The notes beneath the pieces were generated by a model that saw nothing but the letters and a program-made list of their open reading frames with translations, was not told where the DNA came from and did not search any database. A DNA stretch of 64,000 nt from Melieria omissa. Lineage: Eukaryota; Arthropoda; Insecta; Diptera; Ulidiidae. Below are positions 1 through 9,799 of the stretch, in pieces (positions within the stretch are counted from its first letter, which is position 1; each line of letters begins with the position of its first letter). The stretch covers positions 78,508,432 to 78,572,431 of the forward strand of contig OZ020270.1 in assembly GCA_963971225.1 (NCBI GenBank). Direction: 5' to 3'. The translations under genes and the position numbers were made by a program.

Positions 1-679
1 TTCCCTTCGCTGGCAGCTCTGATTCGATCTGTTTGCACTGAGCCAGTGCAGTGCAGTGCCGTGCAAAGAGAGAGAGTGTCTTGAAACAGCTTTCAAATGG
101 ACAATTGCAGCTCTTTATTTAATAATGACAAGTTAGAGACATATTCAAGCAATTTTATTATATTTGTAAGCAATAATAGAATTTTATATTCATTTTTCTA
201 TAAACGTATCACAGAACTCTGTGCAAAAAATAAATTAATGTTCTATGCAATTAACAATGAACCACAACGATAACCCTCACACATGAAAATTGACCAGCAC
301 AACAACCCTCTATTTTGGAATTGACCAACACAACAACCCTCCATTTTTAGTTTGTACCATGGTACAAAAACAAGGTATGCCAAGTAGACAAATCTCCCTC
401 TTTTTTCGTTTGTTTACATTTGGAAATGCTGTCAAACAGAGATACTGGAGTTGCGTGTACGTTAGAAATTTAGTACCTTTTTCCACGCATACCATACCTT
501 TTGGAAATGTTCATGCTAAACAAACAAGAAATATGCACTAGCTGCCTTAGAGTAAAAAGGTGCTAAATCAACTTTTTCAAATTTTACAGGAAAGACAAAA
601 AACTAAGTAAAAATAATTTATATTTATGTTTATTCTTTGGACTTTCTTTGCTCTGGACTTTGTGCACTTTTCCACGAAG
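1..679. other. AT-rich spacer, no gene seen
   Basis: No convincing coding sequence, RNA gene or full element is visible. Short open frames here have no recognisable motif. A 27-bp sequence at 356-382 has an inverted partner at 7813-7839 and is listed separately. Confidence 0.5.
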
Positions 680-961
680 TAATGGGCCAGTTACTCATGA
701 CATAACTTAGTTTTACTTATCAGCTAGCACGACCTAGCATACCCGAAAGCTGTACAACTGGTTACCCGAGACATAGAACATAAACTTGGAACTTAACCGT
801 AAACTTAGAAATCTGTTTCGTTTTGGTTTCTAAGTTTATGTTTACGGAAAACGCAAAATATGTTGCCACTCTCTTCGGAATGAATTGAAAAGTAAACAAA
901 TTAACATATTTTGTAAAATATACAAAATGAATTGCAATTTTTATTAGTTTCGTAAATATAT

Positions 962-1388
962 TGTTACGAATATTAAGTCTAGTGGGCTGTCACGTATCTC
1001 TGGATTGTGTGATTTGAAAATAAAACACAGTCAGTTTCTTAAACGCAGACAATAAAATACACCAACAGTCACTTTATTATTCACAGTTTACACTTTACTG
1101 TTCGTACACTTAAGTATTTGCTTGATTATTCCGTGTGGCAACTTCACTTGTCAAAACCAGACTGGCTCGCTGTACCGCATCTGGCCACCTTTTATACTCT
1201 GTCCGGCCGTCGCGCAGATCGTTCTCGCACGTTGCCAGATTGGACTAGAAGTTTCCCTGATGACCGCGACCATCGTTGCCAGGTTGGGCTAAAAGTTACT
1301 GTCGCGGCCGTCGTTGCCAGATTGGGTTATGGCACGGCACGTAGCGGCAGGGTTGCTTTGCACCGCGACAGACTGGCTCATCGTTACA
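962..1388 (-). repeat. 3' LTR of gypsy copy 1
   Basis: 427-bp LTR, identical as far as I can read to 6536-6962. On the minus strand it begins TGTAACG and ends CGTAACA, the usual TG...CA termini. Confidence 0.93.
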
Positions 1389-1401
1389 CTGCCCACCACT
1401 T
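1389..1401 (-). promoter_or_regulatory. Polypurine tract of gypsy copy 1
   Basis: Immediately upstream of the 3' LTR on the minus strand lies a purine-rich stretch, AAGTGGTGGGCAG. This is the expected place and composition for the plus-strand DNA primer. It overlaps the natural stop codon of pol. Confidence 0.6.
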
Positions 1402-1564
1402 AGACTTGTTCGTCCCGAACAAGTGCCGAGGCTCCGCTGTGATGAGGCGCCAGGCGCTCCAAATGGACTACCTTCAGCTTAGCGCCTCTATTGCTGCAAC
1501 GTTGAATCCGGTATACCACGTCGTTAATCCTAGTCACGACTTCGTAAGGTCCTTCCCATGACGC

Positions 1565-4500
1565 TTAGAGTTTCGGAGACAAACCTTTCCTCCGCTGCGG
1601 GTTGTAGAGCATTACCAAATCGCCTTCTTGGAACCCTGCTGAGTTGGCCCGTAGATCGTATCTGGCTTTCGCCTTATCGCTGACCAGTTTGGTGCGGCCC
1701 CTTATAAATTGGTGAATTTCCTCCAGTTCCGCCCGCTTATTGGCCACGTAGTCCGTCTTAGCGCCTCCCGTCGTGCTGACTACCCCGAACTTCAAGTCAG
1801 CGGGTAACCGCAACTCTGTTCCGAACACTGCTCGGGCTGGAGTGAGTGATGTCGTGTCGTGCGGGGCTGACCTATACGCCATCAGGAACAGGGGGATATG
1901 CGTGTCCCAAACCTTTTGATTCCTGCCTACCACTTTCCGCAGGTATTCCTCCAGTGTCCGGTTAAAGCGTTCCACCATGCCGTCGGACTGTGGGTGCAAA
2001 GGAGTGGTACGCGTTTTCTTTATCCCCAGCAGCTCACACACTTCCTTGAATACCGCAGACTCGAAATTCCGGCCTTGATCTGAGTGCAACTCCAACGGAA
2101 CCCCGAACCTGGCTACCCAGTTGTTTACCAGCTTTTCCGAGATCGTGGTGGCCTCCTGGTTAGGAATAGGGTACACTTCGGGCCATTTGCTGAAGTAATC
2201 CATTACGACCAGCACATATTTGTTGCCTTGAGTGCTAGTTGGGAATGGGCCGGCGACGTCCATAGCAATCCGCTCGAAGGGCGCTCCCACGTTGTACTGC
2301 TGCATGCGGCCTCGAGATTTTCTTGTCGGCCCTTTCGCGGCTGAACATCGGTCGCAGCTCTTAATCCACTCGGCTACAGACTCCTGACATCCTACCCAGT
2401 ACAATCGTCTTTTTATTTTGGCGACGGTTTTGGTGATGCCTAGGTGCCCTCCACTGGAGTCGTTATGGTATGCCTCGATGACCTCGTTGATTCTGCTTTT
2501 CGGCACTACCATTAGGGGGTTGCTGGTACGACCATCCGCGCTCTCCCATTCGCGGTACAGGCATCCTTCCTTCAGCCGCAGACTTTTCCACTGTGCCCAG
2601 TAAGCCTTAGCGATCAGGCTTTCACCAGCCATCTCCTGCCAGTCTGGACGTGCGCCTTGCTCCTTGCCTTCGACGATTTTTGCAAGATCCGCATCCGCGC
2701 GCTGGTCCTTTTGTAGCCTCTCCGCAGACCACTCTTCCTCTGGCATAACGCTTATCAACCGGACGTCCACTATCTGCTCTTTGCTCTCGGCTCGTGAGCA
2801 CTGCCTGCATTCGACTTGGCACGGACGGCGTGACATAGCATCGGCATTTCCATGGCTACTGCCCTTGCGATGTTCTATCGTGTAGTCGTAGCTCTGCAGT
2901 CGCTCGATCCACCGCGCCAATTGCCCTTCAGGATCTTTAAAGTTCAGGAGCCATCTCAATGCCGCATGATCTGTGCGCAGGCGAAACCTTTGTCCATACA
3001 GATATTTGTGGAAGTGTTTCACGCAGTCCAATACCGCCAGCAGTTCTCTCCGGGTCACACAGTAATTGCGTTCCGGTTTCGATAAAACCCTACTGTAGTA
3101 CGCTATCACTTGTTCCTGGCCGTCTATTATCTGTGATAGCACACCGCCAATACTATTCCCGCTTGCATCTGTATCCAGCACAAACATCTCCCCAGGCACG
3201 GGGAAGGCCAGAATTGGAGCACTGCACAGTTTTTCCTTCAGACGTGCAAAAGCCTGTTCCTGCTCCTCGCTCCACTCGAAAGCTTGGCTCTTTTTCGTCA
3301 GTTTGTGCAAGCTGCTGGCTATGTTCGCGAATCCCGGAACAAATCGGCGGTAGTATGTACACAGGCCCAGGAAACTGCGGAGTTCGTGTAGATTGCGTGG
3401 TCGGGGCCACTCCTTCACCGCCGTGATTTTGCCTTCATCCGTATGCACTCCGCGGGCGGAAACCGTATGGCCCAGATACCTGACCTCTTTTTGGAACAGC
3501 GAGCACTTCTTTGCGTTGAGTTTAAGCCCGGCTTTTTGTATCCGCTCAAATACCTCCTTCAGCTTTCCCAGGTGGTCGTCGAAGCTTTTACCCATTACGA
3601 TTATGTCTTCGAGGTACACCAGACACGTCCGCCAATGCAGCCCTTTTAGCACGCGTTCCATCAGCCGCTCGAATGTTGCTGGTGCGTTGCAGAGTCCAAA
3701 CGGCATGACGGTGAACTGCCACAAACCATCGCCAACACTGAAAGCCGTTTTGTCCTTGTCCTTGTCTGCAAGCTCTACCTGCCAATAGCCGCTGCGTAAG
3801 TCGAGCGTGGAGAACCACTGCGTGCCTGACAGTGTGTCCAGGGTGTCATCGATCCGAGGTAGTGGATAACTGTCCTTCTTGATCACATCATTGAGCTTCC
3901 GATAGTCCACACAAAACCGGGTACTGCCATCTTTTTTCTTGACTAGCACGACCGGCGAGCACCAGGGGCCCGAAGAAGGCTCTATGACCTTGTCTTTCTG
4001 CATGTTTTCGATCAAACTTGCGACCTCTTCCCTCTTGGCCAGAGGAATTCGTCTTGGCGGTTGGCGAATCGGTTTTGCACTTCCGGTGTCGATGTTGTGC
4101 TTCACTATGGCTGTTCTTCCGCCTGCTTCCGCCGCAAATATTGACCCATAGTGCTGCAGGAGTGACCTCGCCTTCTGTTTCTGCTTGGCCGACAACTCGC
4201 TGCTCCACTGGTTCTCCTGCGGTATGGCGTCCATGTTAAACCCGCTCTTCTCATTACCTCCAGGCGGGCTACTCTCGCAATTGACCACTGCTACAGCATC
4301 CTTACACTCGCCAATTACCTCATCTTTTCCGACATATCTGGGTGCATTCAGGGGGTTCAGTATTCTGACTGGTATCCTTCCATTTTTAGGTTCCACTAAT
4401 GTACGTCCGATGATGATGTTGTCGTGTCCTTGCTTCGGTGCTTCTACTACCCACAGCCGACTCGTCCCATCGTCCTCGTCCACCTTTGCCCACACAATCG

Positions 4501-4999
4501 CCTCAGAATTCGCTGGTATCCTCCTGTGTTGACACGATAAAACCTTCCTTACCGCCACGCTTCGCTCATAGCCGGTGTGCAGCGGGAATTCAACGTTGGC
4601 ATATCTCAGCACATTTTCCTTCAGGTCCAGCGTAAAACCGTGCCTAATCATGAAATCCACGCCGATAATCACGTCGTCCATTATATCCGCGACGATGAAC
4701 TCATGTTCCAGGCTGCTGGTGCCGATAGCAATCGTTTTTGTAACTTTCCATCTTACCGGCGCGCGCTCGCCAGTCGCAGTCCGCAGCTGAATGCCATGCA
4801 GCGGTCCCCAGTTCTTCAGCAGCTTCCTCTTTATGATCGAATATGACGCTCCAGTATCCAGTGTCAACACGAACAACTTTCCATCTACCCTTCCTTCAAT
4901 TGTCAAGCTGCTGGGCTGTCGTTTCAGCTGTGAGACAAGGACGGTGGGGCGGCAGATTGTGGGGATCAGCTCACGCCCCTTTGGGCTGACCCGTTTTAG
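1565..4999 (-). CDS. pol: Gypsy copy 1 Pol (protease, RT, RNase H, integrase), catalytically damaged
   Basis: Retrotransposon Pol, read in the -1 frame relative to Gag and open from before the gag stop. No ATG starts it, so frameshift expression is expected. Numbering from a TTG codon at 4906: aspartic protease DTGAS near residue 17; RT with PPRRIPLAKREEV, YPLPRIDDTLDTL and MPFGLCNAPATF; the catalytic YxDD box reads YLED (E codon at 3608-3610) where copy 2 has YLDD; RNase H with DTDASGNSIGGVLSQ; integrase with a zinc-binding GGHLGITKTV region and the DDE core (MDVAGPF, HSDQGRNFES, MVERFNRTLEE). A CAA to TAA change at 1565-1567 stops the frame 55 codons early; the lost tail (1400-1564) contains the GPY motif. 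The RT is predicted inactive. Confidence 0.9.
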   Translation of the reverse strand, partial: LKRVSPKGRELIPTICRPTVLVSQLKRQPSSLTIEGRVDGKLFVLTLDTGASYSIIKRKLLKNWGPLHGIQLRTATGERAPVRWKVTKTIAIGTSSLEHEFIVADIMDDVIIGVDFMIRHGFTLDLKENVLRYANVEFPLHTGYERSVAVRKVLSCQHRRIPANSEAIVWAKVDEDDGTSRLWVVEAPKQGHDNIIIGRTLVEPKNGRIPVRILNPLNAPRYVGKDEVIGECKDAVAVVNCESSPPGGNEKSGFNMDAIPQENQWSSELSAKQKQKARSLLQHYGSIFAAEAGGRTAIVKHNIDTGSAKPIRQPPRRIPLAKREEVASLIENMQKDKVIEPSSGPWCSPVVLVKKKDGSTRFCVDYRKLNDVIKKDSYPLPRIDDTLDTLSGTQWFSTLDLRSGYWQVELADKDKDKTAFSVGDGLWQFTVMPFGLCNAPATFERLMERVLKGLHWRTCLVYLEDIIVMGKSFDDHLGKLKEVFERIQKAGLKLNAKKCSLFQKEVRYLGHTVSARGVHTDEGKITAVKEWPRPRNLHELRSFLGLCTYYRRFVPGFANIASSLHKLTKKSQAFEWSEEQEQAFARLKEKLCSAPILAFPVPGEMFVLDTDASGNSIGGVLSQIIDGQEQVIAYYSRVLSKPERNYCVTRRELLAVLDCVKHFHKYLYGQRFRLRTDHAALRWLLNFKDPEGQLARWIERLQSYDYTIEHRKGSSHGNADAMSRRPCQVECRQCSRAESKEQIVDVRLISVMPEEEWSAERLQKDQRADADLAKIVEGKEQGARPDWQEMAGESLIAKAYWAQWKSLRLKEGCLYREWESADGRTSNPLMVVPKSRINEVIEAYHNDSSGGHLGITKTVAKIKRRLYWVGCQESVAEWIKSCDRCSAAKGPTRKSRGRMQQYNVGAPFERIAMDVAGPFPTSTQGNKYVLVVMDYFSKWPEVYPIPNQEATTISEKLVNNWVARFGVPLELHSDQGRNFESAVFKEVCELLGIKKTRTTPLHPQSDGMVERFNRTLEEYLRKVVGRNQKVWDTHIPLFLMAYRSAPHDTTSLTPARAVFGTELRLPADLKFGVVSTTGGAKTDYVANKRAELEEIHQFIRGRTKLVSDKAKARYDLRANSAGFQEGDLVMLYNPQRRKGLSPKL

Positions 5000-5005
5000 T
5001 TTAAC
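4946..5005 (-). promoter_or_regulatory. -1 ribosomal frameshift signal between gag and pol
   Basis: The heptamer G TTA AAC (5005-4999) is in the correct phase for -1 slippage and sits directly before the gag TAA stop. Six bases later an H-type pseudoknot can form. Stem 1 pairs GGGTCAGC (4992-4985) with GCTGATCCC (4970-4962, one bulged T). Stem 2 pairs GGGGCG (4979-4974, in the loop) with CGCCCC (4951-4946). Loop lengths (5, 3 and about 10 nt) are sterically reasonable. Copy 2 keeps ATTAAAC and the same stem 1 with one mismatch in stem 2. The function is inferred from structure. Confidence 0.7.
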
Positions 5006-6435
5006 GACTCGCCATCCTCAGCCCTGCGCTTGTTGGCTGGGCCTCGATTGTCAGCATTCCTTGCTTCAGGCGATTGCGATCGGGAACGGGAACGCCTCTT
5101 TCGTTGGCGGCAGTCTCGTGATATGTGGCCCGGCTTGCCACATACCCAGCAAACAACTTTAGAGGAGACCACCCGTGGCCTGTCCGGTATCTCAGAGCTT
5201 ATGGCCTGGATCGGAATGTCGTTGTCCGCCTGAATCTGGCGTATCCTTGCTGGTGCAAACCGAGTGCTCCCAATCCATGCCGCTTCATATGTCATCGCGC
5301 TGGTTACCGTCTCCTTAAATGTCGGCTTGCCCATCATCAACGCACTGCGACGTGTTTCTGGATCATGAAGACCTTCAATAAACGACTCGATCTTCATCCT
5401 CTCGAGATCATCAGCACCAAATTTCGGGTAGCACAACTGTACGAGCCGCTCAATGTCTGCTGCATATGTCTGCAGCGCCTCGTTGGCCCTTTGCTTGCGG
5501 TTCTTCAGCTCACAGTAGTATAGCGCATGGTTGTGCTCGTTGCTATACTTCGCTGCCAACGCTCTCATGATGGCACCGTAATCACTTCTTAAACATTCTG
5601 GAACTGATTTGATCACCTCGGCCGCAGGACCCTTCAGCGCCAGTGCCAACCTCCGACCTTTCCTGATATCTGTCCACTGATTTTCCAAAGCAGCCAAGTC
5701 GAATTGCAATTTAAATGTATCGAACGGCGCAGCACCATCATAAGTAGGCACTTCTGTTCTGCCAGCAAAACCGTCCTGAACCGGTGGCAAACATTCTCGT
5801 GGCTGTACCTCTCGAAGTCGTTCGTCTATCTTTCTATGCATCGAATCTTCCAGACTGTCAACTCGTTTGTTCAAGGACTCATCCAGGTTGTCAACTCGTT
5901 TGTCCCAATTGTCCATGCGCGTCTCAAGATGCTCAACTTTCCCGTTCAGCCTATTGGAGATTTCCTCTACCTTCTGCTCCAAGCGCCCAGAGCTTTCCTG
6001 AAGCTTGACTTCCATTCGCTCCGACACTTGCGCCGATATTTCATGGGTCGCCGTTTCCATTTTCGCTGCCATCTCTTGATTTACAGTTTCCATTTTCGCT
6101 GCCATCTGCGCCGACATTTCACGATTTTCACGATTGGAAGTCTCGAACATGCCTTTTATTGCACTCATTAGCTGGCTCATGTCTAATGCTTTTAGTGGTC
6201 CAGCCGGTGCAGCCGTACTTTGGATCGACGCAGCACCCGCAGGCGATTCCTCCACTTTGGCCGACGCCTCTTGTTCCTGCGTTCCGAACTCGTGTGCAGC
6301 CCAATCGATGCCTCGTGATTCACATGCCTCTCGCAAGCGCAGCTGCAACTCCACTTTCCCGCCAGCAGTCGGCAAATTCCAGGCAGCCAGCTCCTTCTTC
6401 AGCTGGTCCACCTTCAGCAGCTCGAGTTTAACCAT
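4996..6435 (-). CDS. gag: Gypsy copy 1 Gag
   Basis: 479-aa Gag, which packages the element RNA into cytoplasmic particles. Residues 1-40 resemble a SAP-type helix pair (LKVDQLKKELAAWNLPTAGG). Residues about 90-210 form a long coiled coil rich in KMET, RLEQKVEEI and SLNKRVDSLE repeats. Residues about 225-400 hold the capsid-like region common to Ty3/gypsy Gags (YDGAAPFDTFKLQF, ELKNRKQRANEAL). A CCHC zinc knuckle, CWVCGKPGHISRDC, follows near residue 430, then an Arg/Ser-rich tail. The start ATG at 6435 lies about 80 bp inside the primer binding site. The frame is uninterrupted. It ends in the slippery site leading into pol. Confidence 0.92.
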   Translation of the reverse strand: MVKLELLKVDQLKKELAAWNLPTAGGKVELQLRLREACESRGIDWAAHEFGTQEQEASAKVEESPAGAASIQSTAAPAGPLKALDMSQLMSAIKGMFETSNRENREMSAQMAAKMETVNQEMAAKMETATHEISAQVSERMEVKLQESSGRLEQKVEEISNRLNGKVEHLETRMDNWDKRVDNLDESLNKRVDSLEDSMHRKIDERLREVQPRECLPPVQDGFAGRTEVPTYDGAAPFDTFKLQFDLAALENQWTDIRKGRRLALALKGPAAEVIKSVPECLRSDYGAIMRALAAKYSNEHNHALYYCELKNRKQRANEALQTYAADIERLVQLCYPKFGADDLERMKIESFIEGLHDPETRRSALMMGKPTFKETVTSAMTYEAAWIGSTRFAPARIRQIQADNDIPIQAISSEIPDRPRVVSSKVVCWVCGKPGHISRDCRQRKRRSRSRSQSPEARNADNRGPANKRRAEDGESLN

Positions 6436-6515
6436 GTCCGTGCTGTTATACCTTTATTTATTTATTTAGTTTTTTTTTTGTTTTGTTACTTTTCGTTTAT
6501 TTTCAATTTTCCACA

Positions 6516-6533
6516 ATCCCACTTCTGACACCA
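6516..6533 (-). promoter_or_regulatory. Primer binding site of gypsy copy 1
   Basis: On the minus strand TGGTGTCAGAAGTGGGAT lies two bases downstream of the 5' LTR. It is complementary to a tRNA 3' end of the GTCAG...CTGAC acceptor type, which fits insect tRNA-Leu. The identical 18-mer is present in copy 2 (34126-34143). Confidence 0.75.
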
Positions 6534-6535
6534 AA

Positions 6536-6962
6536 TGTTACGAATATTAAGTCTAGTGGGCTGTCACGTATCTCTGGATTGTGTGATTTGAAAATAAAAC
6601 ACAGTCAGTTTCTTAAACGCAGACAATAAAATACACCAACAGTCACTTTATTATTCACAGTTTACACTTTACTGTTCGTACACTTAAGTATTTGCTTGAT
6701 TATTCCGTGTGGCAACTTCACTTGTCAAAACCAGACTGGCTCGCTGTACCGCATCTGGCCACCTTTTATACTCTGTCCGGCCGTCGCGCAGATCGTTCTC
6801 GCACGTTGCCAGATTGGACTAGAAGTTTCCCTGATGACCGCGACCATCGTTGCCAGGTTGGGCTAAAAGTTACTGTCGCGGCCGTCGTTGCCAGATTGGG
6901 TTATGGCACGGCACGTAGCGGCAGGGTTGCTTTGCACCGCGACAGACTGGCTCATCGTTACA
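6536..6962 (-). repeat. 5' LTR of gypsy copy 1
   Basis: 427-bp LTR, identical by eye to 962-1388. It would carry the promoter and RNA start for minus-strand transcription of gag-pol. Confidence 0.93.
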
Positions 6963-7207
6963 TTATTAATAATTTTAGTCGTTGAATGCTCAAACATTTA
7001 ATAATAGCAAGTAAAAAACTGTCGCAAAAAGTTTGAATTTGATTGTTCACGAGATGGAGAAATCGAAGTGGCAATATTGTCGCTCAGCTGATCAGCTGAT
7101 TTTTAAGTTTATGTTTACGGAAATAATGTTTTCAGTAATCGCTCAAATTTTCTAAGTTTATGTTTAGGTTAAGTTTATGTTCTGTGTCATGAGTAACTGG
7201 CCCATAA

Positions 7208-8582
7208 GACTTTTTCTTTTTCTCTCTTTTCATGCATGTTCCGCCGACTTATGACGACATTTGATACTGTTATTTTTAGCTTACAAAGCCTAGCTGCATG
7301 CTCATGAAGCAAATAAAAATGTTAGAAAAAATATTTGTGGCCGTAAACGGTAACGAAATAATTGCCTTAAAAAATCTAAGAGAAATGCTACTACAAAGTA
7401 GCAAAGATATTTGCGTACCTGAAAATGTAAAAAGCTTGTTTTTCAAATGCAGAATTTTTTCAGAATCAAATTTTTAAACAAAAAACTCAAAGAAAATGAA
7501 CTTAAAAAAACTTCTAATAAAAAAAAAACTGTTGAAGACAGTAACATAACTAATTGTTTTCTATTTTTCCGCAAGTAGCTGGTACCGGACATGTTATTTA
7601 CGTCCGAAACTTATGTTTGGCAGAAATATGAGCATTTTTATACTTTTTGCAAAGAAAAAGATACCTATTAAAGTTTTTCTGTGTATTGTAAAAACTGTGT
7701 GCTTTTCAGTATTTTCTGTACAGCCCTGCGCACGACTCCCATTCATAAGCACCTCTAATTTTTGTCGTTTGACATTCACATCTCATAGTACATGAAGAGT
7801 ACTCTCCCTATCTGGCATACCTTGTTATTGTACCATGGTTTGTACGAGGTCAGGAATATCAGCTGTGGGGCCGGAGTATCAGCTGTTATCTGAGAGTATT
7901 GGTGCATTTTATGTGTGTATTGTCGATTTTTTCACACTTCTCCTACCACTTTCCAATAGCTTATCGTTGGTAACGCTCTCACCACATGCGTGTGTAGAAC
8001 GTGTGGGTTCCATCAAAGAATATGAAGTAATATAGAACGCGCATCTCATACAAGCAAACGCGTTGTATGACGGGTACTGCTGGTAGTACCCTCTGTTATT
8101 GACAGCAGAACCCTCTGTTACTAACAGCAGAAATCTCTGTAACTTCGGCGTAACATGTGAATTGAAGTCGCTTCTGTACTCATTCGTATTCTCGCTGCTG
8201 TTGCGCCACTTGATAAACATGACGATGAACGCTGCTTTTGTTGTCGCGGGGAATAGCATTATTATATTGGCAAACAAAAAAAAGTTAGCGGTATACTGTT
8301 TTTTGCGCTGTGCCGTGCAGGCGGGATAGCATTGATGTTGTTGGTAATTGTTGCGTCGCTATTTCTGCTTTCTTTTTTATAATCACAAGCAAATTACAAT
8401 TAGCAAAAAAAATGCATGAACTTGGTGTAGTAAAATATGGGTGCAAACATGTTACACAAGAGCGTTTATAGTCATTTATTAAAAATATTATTGTAAGGTT
8501 TTATGTTTATTGTTTTACTTTCGTTTTAATTTATCTTTAAAAAATATAATTAATCAAATAATAATTTTTAATAAGAATTTTT
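7208..8582. other. AT-rich spacer, no gene seen
   Basis: No supported gene. It contains the right-hand 27-bp inverted arm (7813-7839). Around 7995-8040 a sequence is shared in inverted form with about 27168-27205 (core TATATTACTTCATATTCTTT), so part of it is interspersed repeat. Confidence 0.45.
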
Positions 8583-9260
8583 TTATTTGCCAACAATTAT
8601 TTTCAATTTTCGTTCTTTCGAACTACCTTTTTGCACAGCCCATATGCAGTGTTTTCGTAGAAGAACTAAAATAAGCAAATCTAAAATTTGGACTCTATGG
8701 TTACAGTACTCACCATGGAACCATTCAGGTGTAGCATTTTTACAAGATTGTAAAACGTGTGCCTTAATACCAATTTTTTCAGGTTCTGCTTCGAAGATTT
8801 TATGAAAAATTAAAATATGTTTTATGCATACATTCATTAGGGAATTGGAAGGAGCAAAAAGATTACCAAAATCAGAAATTGACTGATAATTTTTGTGAAA
8901 AATAAAAATTTCACTTGGAGCAGTCAAAACTTCATCCCTTTTTCTCAATTAGTCACCGCATTTTTCACAATTTAATTTAGGAATGATTTTGTACGCTACG
9001 TATCCAACAAAATACCTCATGGAAACTAGCTCTAAGTTAATATCTTTCGGATTACAAAAGGTGTCACCTACAAAATACGCCTCGTGCATCACTACTTAGA
9101 TCAAGATTTTCCAGGATTTCATTGTCGTTATCATCGCTATTAGCCTGCAACACATCCTCACTAAAAGAAGCGCTTGAAATTAAATTAGTCATTGAATCTT
9201 GCGTCTCTTCACAATTGGTAGAGGAGCTAAACTTTATTATTTTAAAGGCTAATAACCTGG
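8583..9260 (-). pseudogene. P-like transposase, C-terminal piece
   Basis: The longest open part (8583-8948) contains LRKRDEVLTAPSEIFIFHKN and a Cys/His-bearing tail (LQSCKNATPEWFHGEYC), resembling the C-terminal region of THAP9/P transposases. Upstream to 9260, with a frame change, come VSMRYFVGYVAYKIIPKLNC and the NEEC-like acidic stretch. The piece ends exactly at the 10-bp duplication (9251-9260) of the first SINE and continues at 15711. Confidence 0.6.
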
Positions 9261-9539
9261 CAGCCGCCGTGGCTCAGTTGGTTAGTGCGCGGTCCAGCGA
9301 GTCGAATGCAGAGCGACGCAAGTTCGAATACTGCATGTAATAACACTTAAAAAAATAACGGGAAACTTTTTTTCTCTTTCGGTGGCTGTCCTCTCAGCTG
9401 GAAATGGCAAACCTCTGAGAGTAAAAATTGTCTATGAAAAAGCTCCCAACCTGCCGTTCGGAACCGGCATAAAACTGTAGGTCCCTTCCACCCGCGTACA
9501 AATTCACACGCACAACACGGGTGGCTGCGGGAAGCTAGG

Positions 9540-9799
9540 TGTTGCGGCGAAATAGTATGTTGCGGCGAAATAGTATGCTGCGGCGAAATTTTACATTGAT
9601 GTCTGCAACCCTGTTCAAGCTGAATGTATTCCGTTAAAGCACGCGCATTTTCATATTTGGAGTTGAAGTCGACTGCTGACGCTCGAAAGGAGCATATCAA
9701 TTTGAAAACACAACGAATAAAACAAAGTCAAGAAAGTGAAATAAAGCCTAATATATTTTTCATTTAAATTGCCGTCTTATCATTTTGCCGTCTACAACA
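9540..9799 (+). repeat. 5' LTR of BEL element
   Basis: 260-bp LTR with TG...CA ends. It opens with three near-identical 18-bp units (TGTTGCGGCGAAATAGTA twice, then a variant). An AATAAA lies near 9716 and another AATAAA-type site near 9741. Confidence 0.93.

Larger units (their letters stand above)
962..6962 (-). mobile_element. Ty3/gypsy LTR retrotransposon, copy 1
   Basis: A 6001-bp element on the minus strand in the order 5' LTR (6536-6962), primer binding site, gag, pol, polypurine tract, 3' LTR (962-1388). Both LTRs are 427 bp and I find no difference between them, which implies a recent insertion. There is no env frame: the natural pol end (1400-1402) almost touches the 3' LTR. Flanks are ATAT (958-961) and TTAT (6963-6966), an imperfect 4-bp duplication; the related copy 2 has a perfect ATAT. 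Despite its young LTRs the element has a mutated RT catalytic motif and a premature stop in pol. Confidence 0.93.
683..7204. mobile_element. Harbinger-like MITE, split by gypsy copy 1
   Basis: A perfect 20-bp terminal inverted repeat, TGGGCCAGTTACTCATGACA, starts at 683 and its reverse complement ends at 7204. Both ends are bordered by TAA (680-682 and 7205-7207). A 3-bp TAA duplication is typical of PIF/Harbinger elements. Without the gypsy insertion the element is about 517 bp and carries no transposase, so it would be non-autonomous. Inside the ends are further inverted copies of a motif containing TAAGTTTATGTTTACGG (826-848, 7102-7121). The superfamily assignment rests only on TSD and termini. 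Confidence 0.5.
356..7839. repeat. Possible outer inverted-repeat element (27-bp arms)
   Basis: Positions 356-382 and 7813-7839 are inverted copies of a 27-bp sequence built around ACCATGGTACA and ACAAGGTATGCCA, with one mismatch. They enclose the Harbinger-like MITE and gypsy copy 1. Removing those nested insertions leaves about 960 bp, a plausible size for a non-autonomous DNA element. No clean target duplication is seen outside the arms. The core ACAAGGTA(C/T)GCCA recurs in the element at 27211-27931, so both may belong to one family. Confidence 0.3.

Noticed and set aside
290..541. An 83-residue frame near the window start.
   Set aside because: No recognisable motif, and it overlaps an interspersed inverted repeat.
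1118..1561. A 147-residue plus-strand frame covering the 3' LTR of gypsy copy 1.
   Set aside because: It is antisense to the LTR and pol and repeats in the other LTR (6692-6985), as expected for a shadow frame.
7595..7795. Short overlapping frames on both strands around 7.6-7.8 kb.
   Set aside because: AT-rich, no homology motif, no neighbours that suggest function.
9122..9340. A 72-residue plus-strand frame over the SINE head.
   Set aside because: It crosses the SINE 5' boundary and TSD and runs antisense to the P-like relic.
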